From Pseudomonas sp. DC1.2 (GTDB lineage Bacteria > Pseudomonadota > Gammaproteobacteria > Pseudomonadales > Pseudomonadaceae), in contig NZ_CP133782.1 in assembly GCF_034351645.1 (NCBI RefSeq), forward strand, positions 2,423,001 through 2,487,000: 64,000 nt of DNA, read 5' to 3'. Below are positions 45,153-53,610 of this stretch, in pieces. Every line of letters starts with the position of its first letter. The stretch's first letter is position 1. The position numbers and the translations under genes were made by a program. The notes under the pieces are model-generated. The model was not told the DNA's origin. It saw only the letters and a list, made by a program, of their open reading frames with translations, and did not search any database.

Positions 45153-46021
45153 ATTGATGCCGCTGCCAAACGCCTAAACTCCCGTGGTGAACGGTATTTC
45201 AGCGCGCTGTGCGGATGCTCCTCGTTGTAATGCTCAAAGGCAATCGTCAGGTTACGCAAGGCTGTTTCCCGGTCAGGTTTGGGCATGTGCGCGACGTAGT
45301 CGCGTTTCATCGTTTTGACGAAGCTCTCGGCCATGCCGTTGCTCTGCGGGCTACGCACCGGTGTGGTCACCGGTTGCAAACCGATCTGTCGGGCAAACTG
45401 GCGTGTCTGTTCAGCGATGTAGGCCGAGCCATTGTCGCTCAGCCATTGCACCGGGGTGGCAGGCGCCTCTTCACCGAAGCGTTTTTCCACCGCCTCCAGC
45501 ATCAGATCACGGATATCGTCGCCGCTGTACCCGGTCGGGCTGGCCACCCAACCGATGGCTTCGCGGTCGCAGCAGTCCAGGGCAAAGGTCACGCTCAGCT
45601 TGGCGTTATCATCACAGCGAAACTCAAACCCGTCCGAGCACCACCGGGTATCGCTGGTGGCCACGGCAATTCGGCCTTCGTGACGGCGTGCCACACCCGG
45701 TTGTTTAATCCGTCGCTCCAGCAGCAACTGATGATCGCGCATGACGCGATAAACCCGCTTGACGTTGATCGGCGCCTGACTCTGCTTTTCACGCCGACGA
45801 CGCAGCAACCCCCACACACGGCGGTACCCGTAGCTGGGCAGTTCACTCACTTCAGCCTGAATTTCTTCGACCAGTGCGGCATCGTCCAGCGCAGGGCGAC
45901 GCCGCTCGACCTGAGCATTTGGGTTGAGTCGAACCGTCAATTGCGAGCGCGCTACACCGAGACTTTCACTGATCAGCTTCACTGGTCGTCCCCCGGCAAC
46001 AAGGGTGAGTGCGCAATCCAT
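45149..46021 (-). CDS. IS2-group transposase OrfB (DDE catalytic part)
   Basis: A 290-residue integrase-type transposase. The three catalytic acids are in [18 protein letters not shown] and [27 protein letters not shown] is the HTH_21 region before the core. It starts at the ATG at 46021, overlapping OrfA by 43 bases; the active OrfAB fusion would come from a -1 frameshift in the overlap. The open frame runs further up to 46201, consistent with fusion rather than a separate start. Confidence 0.9.
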   Translation of the reverse strand: MDCALTLVAGGRPVKLISESLGVARSQLTVRLNPNAQVERRRPALDDAALVEEIQAEVSELPSYGYRRVWGLLRRRREKQSQAPINVKRVYRVMRDHQLLLERRIKQPGVARRHEGRIAVATSDTRWCSDGFEFRCDDNAKLSVTFALDCCDREAIGWVASPTGYSGDDIRDLMLEAVEKRFGEEAPATPVQWLSDNGSAYIAEQTRQFARQIGLQPVTTPVRSPQSNGMAESFVKTMKRDYVAHMPKPDRETALRNLTIAFEHYNEEHPHSALKYRSPREFRRLAAASI

Positions 46022-46365
46022 TTTCGCGACCGAGCAATCTCCACAGCTTCCTGAAGGATCTCGACCTGCATGGTTTTCTTGCCAAGCATGCGCTGTAGCT
46101 CGCGGATCTGCTTGAGCGCATCGGCCAGCTCGGAAGCGGGCACCACGCTCTCCCCAGCACTGACAGCCGAGAGACTGCCGCTCTGATAGAGCTTGCGCCA
46201 CTGAAACAACTGGTTGGCATTCACGCCATTCTGTCGAGCCACCACCGAGACGCTTTGCCCCGGTTGCAGGCTCTCGCGAACCATGGCCAGTTTTTGCTCC
46301 GGGCTCCAGCGGCGACGCCGCTCCTGACCCAAAAGCTCCCCACCCTTATCGTTTCTATTAGTCAT
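45979..46365 (-). CDS. IS2-group transposase OrfA (DNA-binding part)
   Basis: A 128-residue protein with a helix-turn-helix: [20 protein letters not shown] and [21 protein letters not shown] leucine-zipper-like segment, [20 protein letters not shown], follows. [13 protein letters not shown] at the C-terminus is a shared IS2 signature. The ATG at 46365 is used; GTG at 46371 is possible. AAGAAAACC near LGKK lies in the overlap and may be the slip region. Confidence 0.9.
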   Translation of the reverse strand: MTNRNDKGGELLGQERRRRWSPEQKLAMVRESLQPGQSVSVVARQNGVNANQLFQWRKLYQSGSLSAVSAGESVVPASELADALKQIRELQRMLGKKTMQVEILQEAVEIARSRKWIAHSPLLPGDDQ

Positions 46366-46393
46366 ATACACAGTCGTTTGCCTATCCCTTATG

Positions 46394-46435
46394 TTAAGGG
46401 GGAAACGGTGTCCTGTCTTTCAGGGGGCTCGTCCA
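46394..46435. repeat. left inverted repeat (orfA side) of IS2-group element
   Basis: On the minus strand it begins TGGACGAGCCCC and contains AGGACACC. It faces the Bax-inhibitor gene. Confidence 0.75.
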
Positions 46436-46440
46436 CAAAC
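46436..46440. repeat. target site duplication, right copy
   Basis: CAAAC, identical to 45107-45111. Followed immediately by the CAACAGGAGAG ribosome-site region of the next gene. Confidence 0.85.
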
Positions 46441-46456
46441 CAACAGGAGAGTCGCC

Positions 46457-47128
46457 ATGCGCGAACAGGATTACGCAGTTAATAACAGCGTGCAGGCTGA
46501 GCAGCTAGAGGTTAGCCGCGTCCTGCGCAACACTTACGGCTTGCTCGCTCTCACTCTCGCATTCAGCGGTGTGATGGCGTTCGTCTCTCAGCAGATGCGT
46601 GTCGGTTACCCGAACGTGTTCGTGGTGCTGATCGGCTTTTACGGCCTTTTCTTCCTAACCAACAAACTACGTGACTCCGCGTGGGGCCTGGTTTCGGCTT
46701 TCGCTCTGACAGGTTTCATGGGTTTCCTGCTAGGCCCGATCCTCAACCGCTATCTGGGTATGCAGGGCGGTGCTGAAGTTGTCAGTTCGGCTTTCGCGAT
46801 GACCGCACTGGTGTTTGGTGGTTTGTCGGCTTATGTGCTGATCACCCGTAAGGACATGAGCTTCCTGGGTGGCTTCATCACCGCAGGTTTCTTCGTACTG
46901 CTGGGCGCGACGTTGGCAGGCATGTTCTTCAAAATCAGCGGTCTGCAACTGGCGATCAGCGCAGGTTTCGTGCTGTTCTCTTCGGTATGCATTCTGTTCC
47001 AGACCAGCGCCATCATTCACGGCGGCGAGCGCAACTACATCATGGCTACCATCAGCCTGTATGTATCGATCTACAACCTGTTCATCAGTCTGTTGCAGAT
47101 ATTCGGCATCATGAGCCGTGATGACTAA
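46457..47128 (+). CDS. Bax inhibitor-1/YccA-family membrane protein
   Basis: A 223-residue inner-membrane protein with seven hydrophobic segments. VLRNTYGLLALTLAFSGVMA, SWGL-like SAWGLVSAFALTGFMGFLLG and the C-terminal ISLYVSIYNLFISLLQIFGI are BI-1/YccA features. In E. coli YccA modulates the FtsH protease. AGGAGA lies six bases before the ATG. The IS2-group element inserted 17 bases upstream of the ATG, cutting it off from its native promoter. Confidence 0.92.
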   Translation: MREQDYAVNNSVQAEQLEVSRVLRNTYGLLALTLAFSGVMAFVSQQMRVGYPNVFVVLIGFYGLFFLTNKLRDSAWGLVSAFALTGFMGFLLGPILNRYLGMQGGAEVVSSAFAMTALVFGGLSAYVLITRKDMSFLGGFITAGFFVLLGATLAGMFFKISGLQLAISAGFVLFSSVCILFQTSAIIHGGERNYIMATISLYVSIYNLFISLLQIFGIMSRDD

Positions 47129-47144
47129 TCGCTAGCCTTGAGTA

Positions 47145-47168
47145 AAAAACCCGCTTCGGCGGGTTTTT
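47145..47168 (+). terminator. rho-independent terminator
   Basis: AAAACCCGC, TTCG tetraloop region, then GCGGGTTTT and a run of seven T. Ends the Bax-inhibitor transcript. Confidence 0.92.
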
Positions 47169-47254
47169 TTGCGCTCCAAAATGGGCGCAATTCAGTGTGG
47201 GAGGGATGTGGAGCGCGGAGACTGGACTGCGGATGAGAAACGTCCGCCGGCAAC

Positions 47255-47584
47255 TTACTCTGTCACGATGATGCTGCCATCCGCCTGCTGCCGATAGAGG
47301 GTGTAGGGCAACAGCAGGGTGTCGAATGCTCCGGAAATAACCACGTCGATCAACACAAAGATAGTGCCGTTGTTGTACTTCTCAGGATCGATGCCTGCCT
47401 TCAGAGGCGCATGCAGCGTGCAAAAATCATAGGTCACGCCGCTATAGATTCGTGGAACCGCAGCGCAGTAACTTTTCTTCTCCTTGAGGCTTTTCACTGC
47501 GACGTCATCGTTGCGCACCACTGTCTGTACGGTGCCACAGCCGGCTAGCATCAGTGCCGCCAACAACATTGCCTGAGTTTTCAT
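47255..47584 (-). CDS. YceK/YidQ-family lipoprotein
   Basis: A 109-residue lipoprotein: the leader MKTQAMLLAALMLAGCGTVQ has the lipobox LAGC. YCAAVPRIYSGVTYDFCTLH and DTLLLPYTLYRQQADGS are the family signatures (YceK/YidQ, DUF1375). Function unknown; outer-membrane location likely. ATG at 47584 keeps the leader intact. Confidence 0.85.
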   Translation of the reverse strand: MKTQAMLLAALMLAGCGTVQTVVRNDDVAVKSLKEKKSYCAAVPRIYSGVTYDFCTLHAPLKAGIDPEKYNNGTIFVLIDVVISGAFDTLLLPYTLYRQQADGSIIVTE

Positions 47585-47640
47585 CGCGCTAATCCTTAGC
47601 TGCAAAAGCACAATCTACTGAGTTTGATGCTGAACATCAC

Positions 47641-48078
47641 TCATTTCATCGGTGGTAAGCGGCGTTTGACCGGTGTCTTTTTGACGATTGCGGTGTTGGT
47701 TTCGGCATGCAGGTTGAGGCGGTCGAGCAGGATGTCCAGTTGCTCCATCGACCTTACATGCAGGCGAGCGATAAAACAGTCGTCGCCGGTGACCTTGTCG
47801 CATTCGGTGAACTCGGGGATCGCCTGGATCTGCCGTTCGACTTCCTGCAGCTGTCCCGGCAAGGGACGGATGCGCACGATGGCCTGGAGTTGATAGCCGA
47901 AGCATTTAGGGTCGATCACAACGGTGTAGCCTTTGAGCACGCCGCGCTCTTCCAAGCGGCGAAGACGCTCGGCAACACTGGGTGAAGATAGGCCGCTAAT
48001 TTGCGCCAGCGTCTTGAGCGAACGCCGTGAGTCCTCCATCAAAGCCGTAATGAGCACGTGGTCGATGTCATCGGTCAT
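47641..48078 (-). CDS. Lrp/AsnC-family regulator
   Basis: A 145-residue regulator. The helix-turn-helix is SLKTLAQISGLSSPSVAERL followed by RRLEERGVLKGYTVVIDP; the RAM domain follows. A basic tail VKKTPVKRRLPPMK ends it. It diverges from the EamA exporter across 135 bases and likely controls it, as Lrp-type proteins often govern adjacent amino acid exporters. Confidence 0.9.
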   Translation of the reverse strand: MTDDIDHVLITALMEDSRRSLKTLAQISGLSSPSVAERLRRLEERGVLKGYTVVIDPKCFGYQLQAIVRIRPLPGQLQEVERQIQAIPEFTECDKVTGDDCFIARLHVRSMEQLDILLDRLNLHAETNTAIVKKTPVKRRLPPMK

Positions 48079-48213
48079 TGCAAAACTCCTTTTAGGCGAT
48101 TACTCAAATACGCCTTGATAACGAAGGTGGAAACCGAGTTTAGCCTTCTTTATGCGCTGGAGAAGGTCTACGACGGCTTGGCATACTTTGGGCCCAAACA
48201 CAGGAGTCTGAAA

Positions 48214-49107
48214 ATGGACAAAACACTCCGTCGCGGGTCATTTGAAATGACCGTCGCGATGCTGATTTCCGGGACCATTGGCTGGTTCGTGCTGATGTCC
48301 GGCGAGCCGGTGCTGGATGTGGTGTTCTGGCGCTGCGTATTCGGTGCTGGCACGTTGTTGCTGATTTGCGCAGCGTTTGGCTTCCTGCGCCGTGGCATTC
48401 TTACACGCACCACTTTTCTTTTGGCAACGCTGAGCGGCCTGGCGATTGTCGGTAACTGGGTGCTGTTGTTCGCGTCTTATTCCCGTGCGTCGATTGCTAT
48501 CAGCACGGCGGTCTACAATGTCCAGCCGTTTATGTTGGTAGGGCTGGCCGCGCTGTTTCTCGCCGAAAAAATCACCCTGCAAAAGCTGCTCTGGCTAGGT
48601 GTTTCGTTTCTCGGGATGCTGGCGATAGTCAGCGCTCATGGCGATCAGGAACAAGGGGGCAATGATTATTTGATCGGCGTCGGCATGGCCCTGGCGGCGG
48701 CTTTTCTGTACGCGATTGCCGCGTTGATCATCAAGCGCCTGGCCGGCACGCCGCCGCACCTGATCGCGCTAATCCAAGTCTGCACGGGTGTGCTGTTGCT
48801 TGCGCCCTTTGTACATTTCTCGGCATTGCCCCAAGCATCAAGTGCGTGGGCCAGCCTGATTACGTTAGGCGTCGTGCATACCGGTTTGATGTACGTACTG
48901 CTGTACGGCGCCATTCAAAAATTGCCAACGGCCCTGACCGGCGCGCTCTCGTTTATCTATCCGATTGCGGCGATTTTTGTCGATTGGTTTGCCTTCGGCC
49001 ATCGCTTACAGCCGCTGCAATGGATCGGTGTGGCGGCGATTCTACTGGCCGCCGCCGGTATGCAGCAGGGGTGGACTTTCAAGTGGCGGCGGGCTGCTGT
49101 GCAGTAA
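48214..49107 (+). CDS. EamA/DMT-family exporter
   Basis: A 297-residue transporter with ten hydrophobic segments in two EamA repeats (ISGTIGWFVLMSGEPVLDVV onwards; GVGMALAAAFLYAIAALIIK onwards). The closing half has ALSFIYPIAAIFVDWFAFG, a family signature. CAGGAG lies nine bases before the ATG; the longer frame starts in the divergent promoter. Probable amino acid or metabolite exporter under the Lrp-type gene. Confidence 0.88.
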   Translation: MDKTLRRGSFEMTVAMLISGTIGWFVLMSGEPVLDVVFWRCVFGAGTLLLICAAFGFLRRGILTRTTFLLATLSGLAIVGNWVLLFASYSRASIAISTAVYNVQPFMLVGLAALFLAEKITLQKLLWLGVSFLGMLAIVSAHGDQEQGGNDYLIGVGMALAAAFLYAIAALIIKRLAGTPPHLIALIQVCTGVLLLAPFVHFSALPQASSAWASLITLGVVHTGLMYVLLYGAIQKLPTALTGALSFIYPIAAIFVDWFAFGHRLQPLQWIGVAAILLAAAGMQQGWTFKWRRAAVQ

Positions 49108-49114
49108 ACCGAAC

Positions 49115-50155
49115 TCAGATATTCCAGCGTGGGGCCGTCTTGGCCAGGCGCTGGCGCATGTCGCCGATGTTGGCGGCCAATTGTCGGGTTAGTAAGCGAT
49201 AGCCGTCCAGCGTGCTATAGACCGGTGTGTCGAGACTGGAGTCTGCTATTTCTACCGGCCGACTGAGCCGTTGCGATGTTCCGGACTTCAAGGCGCGGGC
49301 CATGCCGATCAATTGAACCCGGATCTGCCGGTGCTCGGCTTTCAACGCCGATTGCAAATGAGCCATGGCGTCGTGGTCACTCGCATCCGGCCGGGTGTTG
49401 CCGAGTATTTCCAGGGTGCTGATACACATCCGCAGGTTGCGCTGAATGGCATCAAGCTCGGTCATGGATATTTTTACTTCCTTGGACACAGAAGGCATCA
49501 GCGAGCGCAGTTGTATCATCACCGTGTTGAGGCGGGTCATGAGTTTCAGGTGTTCATCCGCGGTGACCGGTTGGCCGTTAATGATTCGTCCGTAAATGGC
49601 AGCACAGTCGCGTAAAGCATCCGCCAGATTGTAGCGCCATGAATACACCGCGTACAGCGGCAGTGCGAAAGAAAACGCTAGAGCCAAGGCAATACCGATC
49701 AGAATATCGACCCCACGCCATAATCCATCGGTGACTGGATTGTCGCCATGTCCCGCCACGATGAAGACGGTAATGGCAGACAGCAGGGCTGTGTAGCCTC
49801 CTTTGCCGATGGCGTGATACGAGAAAAAACCGCACACAACCGACATCGCAAAATAAGTCAGCCAAGGCATTCCGAGCCAGGCCTGTTGTGCGACCAGCAA
49901 CAAGCCGACACCGGCCCCGATCAAGGTGCCGATGGCACGCTCGGCGGCTTTCTTGCCAATGTTGCCGTGATGTTGCAAGCCGCCGATCACTACTAGCATG
50001 GTCACCGAAGCCCATTCGCCATGGGGAAGGTTGATGCCGGTGGTCAGTAGAATCGTGGCTAATAACCCCAGCGAGACGCGCACGGCATGGATGACTCGGG
50101 CGTGGCGGTAGCGCCGGTACGGGTCCAGTAATGGACGTAGTACTCGGCGCACCAA
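49115..50155 (-). CDS. FUSC-family membrane protein
   Basis: A 346-residue protein with an N-terminal block of about six helices (VRVSLGLLATILLTTGINLP, AIGTLIGAGVGLLLVAQQAW, VDILIGIALALAFSFALPLY) and a helical cytoplasmic tail. This fits the FUSC/aromatic acid exporter fold (YccS, AaeB), here half-size. No ATG is near the start: TTG at 50155 or GTG at 50152 are possible, and the frame is open back into gapN. Convergent with the EamA gene. Confidence 0.78.
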   Translation of the reverse strand: MVRRVLRPLLDPYRRYRHARVIHAVRVSLGLLATILLTTGINLPHGEWASVTMLVVIGGLQHHGNIGKKAAERAIGTLIGAGVGLLLVAQQAWLGMPWLTYFAMSVVCGFFSYHAIGKGGYTALLSAITVFIVAGHGDNPVTDGLWRGVDILIGIALALAFSFALPLYAVYSWRYNLADALRDCAAIYGRIINGQPVTADEHLKLMTRLNTVMIQLRSLMPSVSKEVKISMTELDAIQRNLRMCISTLEILGNTRPDASDHDAMAHLQSALKAEHRQIRVQLIGMARALKSGTSQRLSRPVEIADSSLDTPVYSTLDGYRLLTRQLAANIGDMRQRLAKTAPRWNI

Positions 50156-50190
50156 TGGCGGCAGTCGATTGGCTTTCAGAGCAGGTTTCC

Positions 50191-51816
50191 TCAGAAAATG
50201 TAGTCCGTTGTCAGGAACGTCGAATCGCGTCCACGAATGATTTCGCTGATGAGCGCCTTGTTGTTGTCCTGGAACTTGGTGGCCACCAGGGTCCGGATCG
50301 AAAAAACCCGCAACGCATCATGTACCGACAATGTGCCTTCGGCGGAGTTCTTGCGGCCGTTGAAAGGGTAGGTGTCCGGGCCACGTTGGCACTGGGCGTT
50401 GAGGTTGATGCGCCCGACCTGGTTGGCGAACGTATCCACCAGCCGCCCCACAGCCACCGGATTGGTGCCGAAGATACTCAGTTGCTGACCGAAGTCTGAC
50501 TCCAGGACGTAATCGATGACCGTGTCCAAATGACGGTAAGGCACGATTGGCACCACGGGTCCGAACTGTTCTTCCTGATAGACGCGCATCTGCGGATTTA
50601 CCGGGTACAGCACTGCCGGGTAGAAGAACGAAGCGCGCGATTCGCCGCCGTTGGGGTTCACCACCTTGGCGCCCTTGCTCACTGCATCCGCGACTAACGA
50701 ATGCAAGTAATCGACCTTGCTCGCCTCTGGCAATGGCGTCAGGGCCACACCGCTATCCCACGGCATGCCAGGTTTGAGGGTCGCCAGTTTGGTGTTGAAT
50801 TTCTCGATGAACGAATCGACCACATCTTCATGGACGAACAGGATTTTCAGCGCCGTGCAACGCTGGCCGTTGAACGAGAGGGCGCCGGTAAGCGCTTCGC
50901 TGACGGCGTTGTCCAGGTCCACTTCAGGCAACACGATGCCGGGGTTCTTGGCATCGAGGCCCAGAGCTGCACGCAAACGGTGAGGTTTTGGGTGGAGCTT
51001 CTTCAGGTCGCTGGCAGCTTTATTGGTGCCGATGAAGGCAAAGATATCGATCTTGCCGCTGGCCATCAAGGCGCTGACGGTTTCCCGGCCGCTGCCGTAA
51101 ATCACGTTGATTACACCGCTTGGAAAGCTGTCGCGGAAGGCCTCAAGGAGCGGGCGAATCAGCAGCACGCCAAGCTTGGCCGGTTTGAACACCACGGTGT
51201 TGCCCATGATCAGTGCTGGAATGAGCGTGGTGAACGTTTCGTTCAGAGGGTAGTTGTAAGGGCCCATGCACAACGCCACGCCCAAAGGAACGCGGCGGAT
51301 CTGGCCGAGGGTGTCCTGCTCCAATTCGAAACGACTGGAGCGGCGGTCGAGTTCCTTGAGCGCGTTGATCGTGTCGACGATGTAATCGCAGGTACGATCA
51401 AACTCCTTTTCCGAGTCCTTAAGGTTTTTGCCGATCTCCCACATCAGCAGTTTCACCACCGCTTCGCGTTGTTGACGCATCCGTCCGAGGAAGGCCTCGA
51501 CGTGTTGGATGCGTTGGGCCACACGCATGGTCGGCCACAGGCCCTGGCCACGATCGTAGGCGTTGACGGCGGCGTCCAGCGCGGTCAGTGCGGTGTCGGC
51601 GTCGAGCAACGGTGTGCTGCCGAGGATGACTTGTTCATCGCCATTTTCGCCAGTCAGGTACACCGGGCTGCGAACTTCGGCGAGGGGGCCGGACCAGGTG
51701 CGTAATTCACCATCGACCAGGTACTCGCGTTGCTCGGTCCTGCCGTCGAGTCGGTATTTTTCTGGAATGTCGCTCGCGTCTGGAAACAGATTGCCAAGGA
51801 TGTGTGCTGTGGTCAT
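50191..51816 (-). CDS. gapN: NADP-dependent glyceraldehyde-3-phosphate dehydrogenase
   Basis: A 541-residue aldehyde-dehydrogenase-superfamily enzyme. VALCMGPYNYPLNETFTTLI and GNTVVFKPAKLGVL form the NADP site, the catalytic Cys is in FNGQRCTALKIL, and EEQFGPVVPIVPY is the usual C-terminal motif. Length and the long N-terminal extension fit GapN, which oxidises glyceraldehyde 3-phosphate directly to 3-phosphoglycerate with NADPH formation. Stands alone, with its promoter in the 279 bases upstream. Confidence 0.85.
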   Translation of the reverse strand: MTTAHILGNLFPDASDIPEKYRLDGRTEQREYLVDGELRTWSGPLAEVRSPVYLTGENGDEQVILGSTPLLDADTALTALDAAVNAYDRGQGLWPTMRVAQRIQHVEAFLGRMRQQREAVVKLLMWEIGKNLKDSEKEFDRTCDYIVDTINALKELDRRSSRFELEQDTLGQIRRVPLGVALCMGPYNYPLNETFTTLIPALIMGNTVVFKPAKLGVLLIRPLLEAFRDSFPSGVINVIYGSGRETVSALMASGKIDIFAFIGTNKAASDLKKLHPKPHRLRAALGLDAKNPGIVLPEVDLDNAVSEALTGALSFNGQRCTALKILFVHEDVVDSFIEKFNTKLATLKPGMPWDSGVALTPLPEASKVDYLHSLVADAVSKGAKVVNPNGGESRASFFYPAVLYPVNPQMRVYQEEQFGPVVPIVPYRHLDTVIDYVLESDFGQQLSIFGTNPVAVGRLVDTFANQVGRINLNAQCQRGPDTYPFNGRKNSAEGTLSVHDALRVFSIRTLVATKFQDNNKALISEIIRGRDSTFLTTDYIF

Positions 51817-52095
51817 GTCGCTACCCCGTAGGTGATGTCAGCCATGCTCAGGCGGTTTTCAGGTCAGAATTCGCTTTAACGGTTATACGCCTTTACGACT
51901 CGATTTTTTAAGTGCTATGGAGCGCAGACGTGCAGAACAGAGAGGTGGGTGGCTCTTCTTATGCATCGAGCCTAAACCGCTTTGCACCGCTCTGGAAACC
52001 TGTGCGTGATAGGTTCTGCTTCGGCACGGATCTCGCCTTACAGGCTAATCCCGGTTTACAGTGACAGGCCATGTACGCTTCAAGGAAGAACTACC

Positions 52096-52617
52096 ATGCC
52101 CAAAACCGCCCCCGTCATCACTGTCCAGCGTTTCGATGAGGCCCACATCGAAGGCATTACCGCACTCTATAACGACCCTGCGATCACTCGTCAGGTGCTG
52201 CAAATGCCATTTCAGTCCACCGATGTCTGGCGTAAGCGGCTGATGCCGGAGAACGAGCGAGTGGTGCAACTGGTGGCGCTGCATCGGGGGATCGTCATCG
52301 GCAACATTGGTCTGGAGCAATTCTCACGGATTCGCCGCAGCCATGCTGGCAACCTTGGCATGGGCGTGGCGGGGGAGTGGCAGGGCAAAGGTGTTGGGTC
52401 GAAATTGCTGGAGACGGTGCTGGAGATCGCCGACAACTGGATGAATCTGCAACGGGTCGAGCTCTCGGTGTACAGCGACAACGAAGCGGCGATCAGCTTG
52501 TATCGAAAATTCGGTTTCGAGCCTGAAGGCCTGTTTCGCGACTACGCCGTGCGTGACGGCTCACTGGTGGATGCCTTGAGCATGGCGCGCCTGCGCCGCC
52601 TGCTCAAGGTCGGTTGA
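52096..52617 (+). CDS. GNAT-family N-acetyltransferase
   Basis: A 173-residue acetyltransferase. The acetyl-CoA loop is GEWQGKGVGSKLLE (QGKGVG), and SVYSDNEAAISLYRKFGFEP is the typical motif B. Similar to YhhY-like amino acid acetyltransferases. GGAAGAAC precedes the ATG; the longer frame upstream is unsupported. Substrate unknown. Confidence 0.88.
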   Translation: MPKTAPVITVQRFDEAHIEGITALYNDPAITRQVLQMPFQSTDVWRKRLMPENERVVQLVALHRGIVIGNIGLEQFSRIRRSHAGNLGMGVAGEWQGKGVGSKLLETVLEIADNWMNLQRVELSVYSDNEAAISLYRKFGFEPEGLFRDYAVRDGSLVDALSMARLRRLLKVG

Positions 52618-52786
52618 GCCAATCGCCCAATGCAAACGCCACTACCACCTGCGCATGCAGTTTGGTGTGTTGAGCGCCGCTTACCGCGCCGGGGCAATTA
52701 CCGTTCACGCTTTTAGTCATACGTCGGCAGAGCGCATCTGCCATGCTCAACGTCCGCAGCACCGCTTCAATCAAAGGAACATTGCA

Positions 52787-53281
52787 ATGGACGACGTACA
52801 GCAACTGGGTGAGATGCTTCGCCACTACGCAGAAAGCGAAGCGCACAAGAAACAATTGTTTGAATCGCAATCGGCCTCGTGGGCGACGCGCATTGGTGAG
52901 CTGTTCGATCAGATCCAGTTGTGGCTGGAACCGGTCCAGGCGCCGAATCTGCTTGAAGTCAGTCGCGAAGCTTATGTGGCATTCGGTCCCAGTGTTGCGG
53001 TAGAGACCTCGACCTTCAAGACCGAGAAAATGACCCTTGTGATTGCCGGCAAACCCGTGGAGTTCATCCCGGACGTGCTGGGGGCAGGCGGTCAGATTTC
53101 CCTGGCGGTAATGGGCTTGACTGCCGCGCGTTACGGGAGCATTTCGCTGGTGTGCCTGCCGCCCTCCAGCCAATGGCAATGGCGCAAGACCAACGGCCTG
53201 AAAGACCCTGACACGTTCGCTTTCGATGCGAACTTCCTGGCCCAGCAGTTGCAGAGCCTGATTCCGCGCGAGCGCGGTTGA
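52787..53281 (+). CDS. hypothetical protein
   Basis: A 164-residue protein beginning MDDVQQLGEMLRHYAESEAH. An N-terminal helical half is followed by a strand-rich half (MTLVIAGKPVEFIPDVLGAG, GSISLVCLPPSSQWQWRKT). No signal or membrane helix. AAGGA lies nine bases before the ATG. I do not recognise the family; codon use supports a real gene. Confidence 0.7.
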   Translation: MDDVQQLGEMLRHYAESEAHKKQLFESQSASWATRIGELFDQIQLWLEPVQAPNLLEVSREAYVAFGPSVAVETSTFKTEKMTLVIAGKPVEFIPDVLGAGGQISLAVMGLTAARYGSISLVCLPPSSQWQWRKTNGLKDPDTFAFDANFLAQQLQSLIPRERG

Positions 53282-53320
53282 AATCTTAGGCTGCGCGCTA
53301 TTGGTGACAGGTCAATAACC

Positions 53321-53351
53321 CCGTGGCAGTGAGCCTGCTCGCTACCACAGG
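53321..53351. repeat. REP-like palindrome
   Basis: An imperfect hairpin, GTGGCAGTGAGC against GCTCGCTACCAC, between convergent genes. It belongs to the same GTGGCGAG family as the copies at 20756 and 58695. Confidence 0.6.
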
Positions 53352-53373
53352 GCGCCCGTCTCGATCAGAAGTA

Positions 53374-53595
53374 TTAAACCTGCCAATTCCCCCATCCCTG
53401 CTTCACTTCTTCCGGCGCCACGGCCTTCACGGTCTTACCCGTCGCCAACTCCACCCGCTTGGCCACTTCCGGATCATCAGCAAACGGAATCAGGCTGGCG
53501 TCTTCCAGGCTGTCGCAGGTCTGGTGTTTCAAGCAATACTCGATCGCCAGCCAAAACCCCACGACCCCGAGAAAATTCAGCATCATTTCGATCAT
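53374..53595 (-). CDS. small membrane protein linked to CcoN4
   Basis: A 73-residue protein with one N-terminal membrane helix (MIEMMLNFLGVVGFWLAIEY) and a soluble tail (CLKHQTCDSLEDASLIPFAD). It lies 15 bases after ccoN4 and corresponds in place to the hypothetical gene next to ccoN4 in P. aeruginosa (PA4134, from memory). It may assist or decorate the oxidase; no experimental function known to me. Confidence 0.72.
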   Translation of the reverse strand: MIEMMLNFLGVVGFWLAIEYCLKHQTCDSLEDASLIPFADDPEVAKRVELATGKTVKAVAPEEVKQGWGNWQV

Positions 53596-53610
53596 CTCAA
53601 GCTCCTTGTC

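Larger units (their letters stand above)
45112..46435 (-). mobile_element. complete IS3-family element, IS2 group
   Basis: A 1,324-base element with two overlapping transposase frames on the minus strand, imperfect terminal repeats of about 40 bases and a perfect CAAAC target duplication. Both transposase frames are intact, so it may be active. OrfA and OrfB closely follow the pattern of E. coli IS2. The insertion separates the tRNA-Ser/Bax-inhibitor intergenic promoter from the Bax-inhibitor gene. Confidence 0.92.

Noticed and set aside
50701..51705. 334-residue plus-strand frame opposite gapN
   Set aside because: Antisense shadow of a well-supported aldehyde dehydrogenase; composition is His/Gln/Val-rich without motifs.
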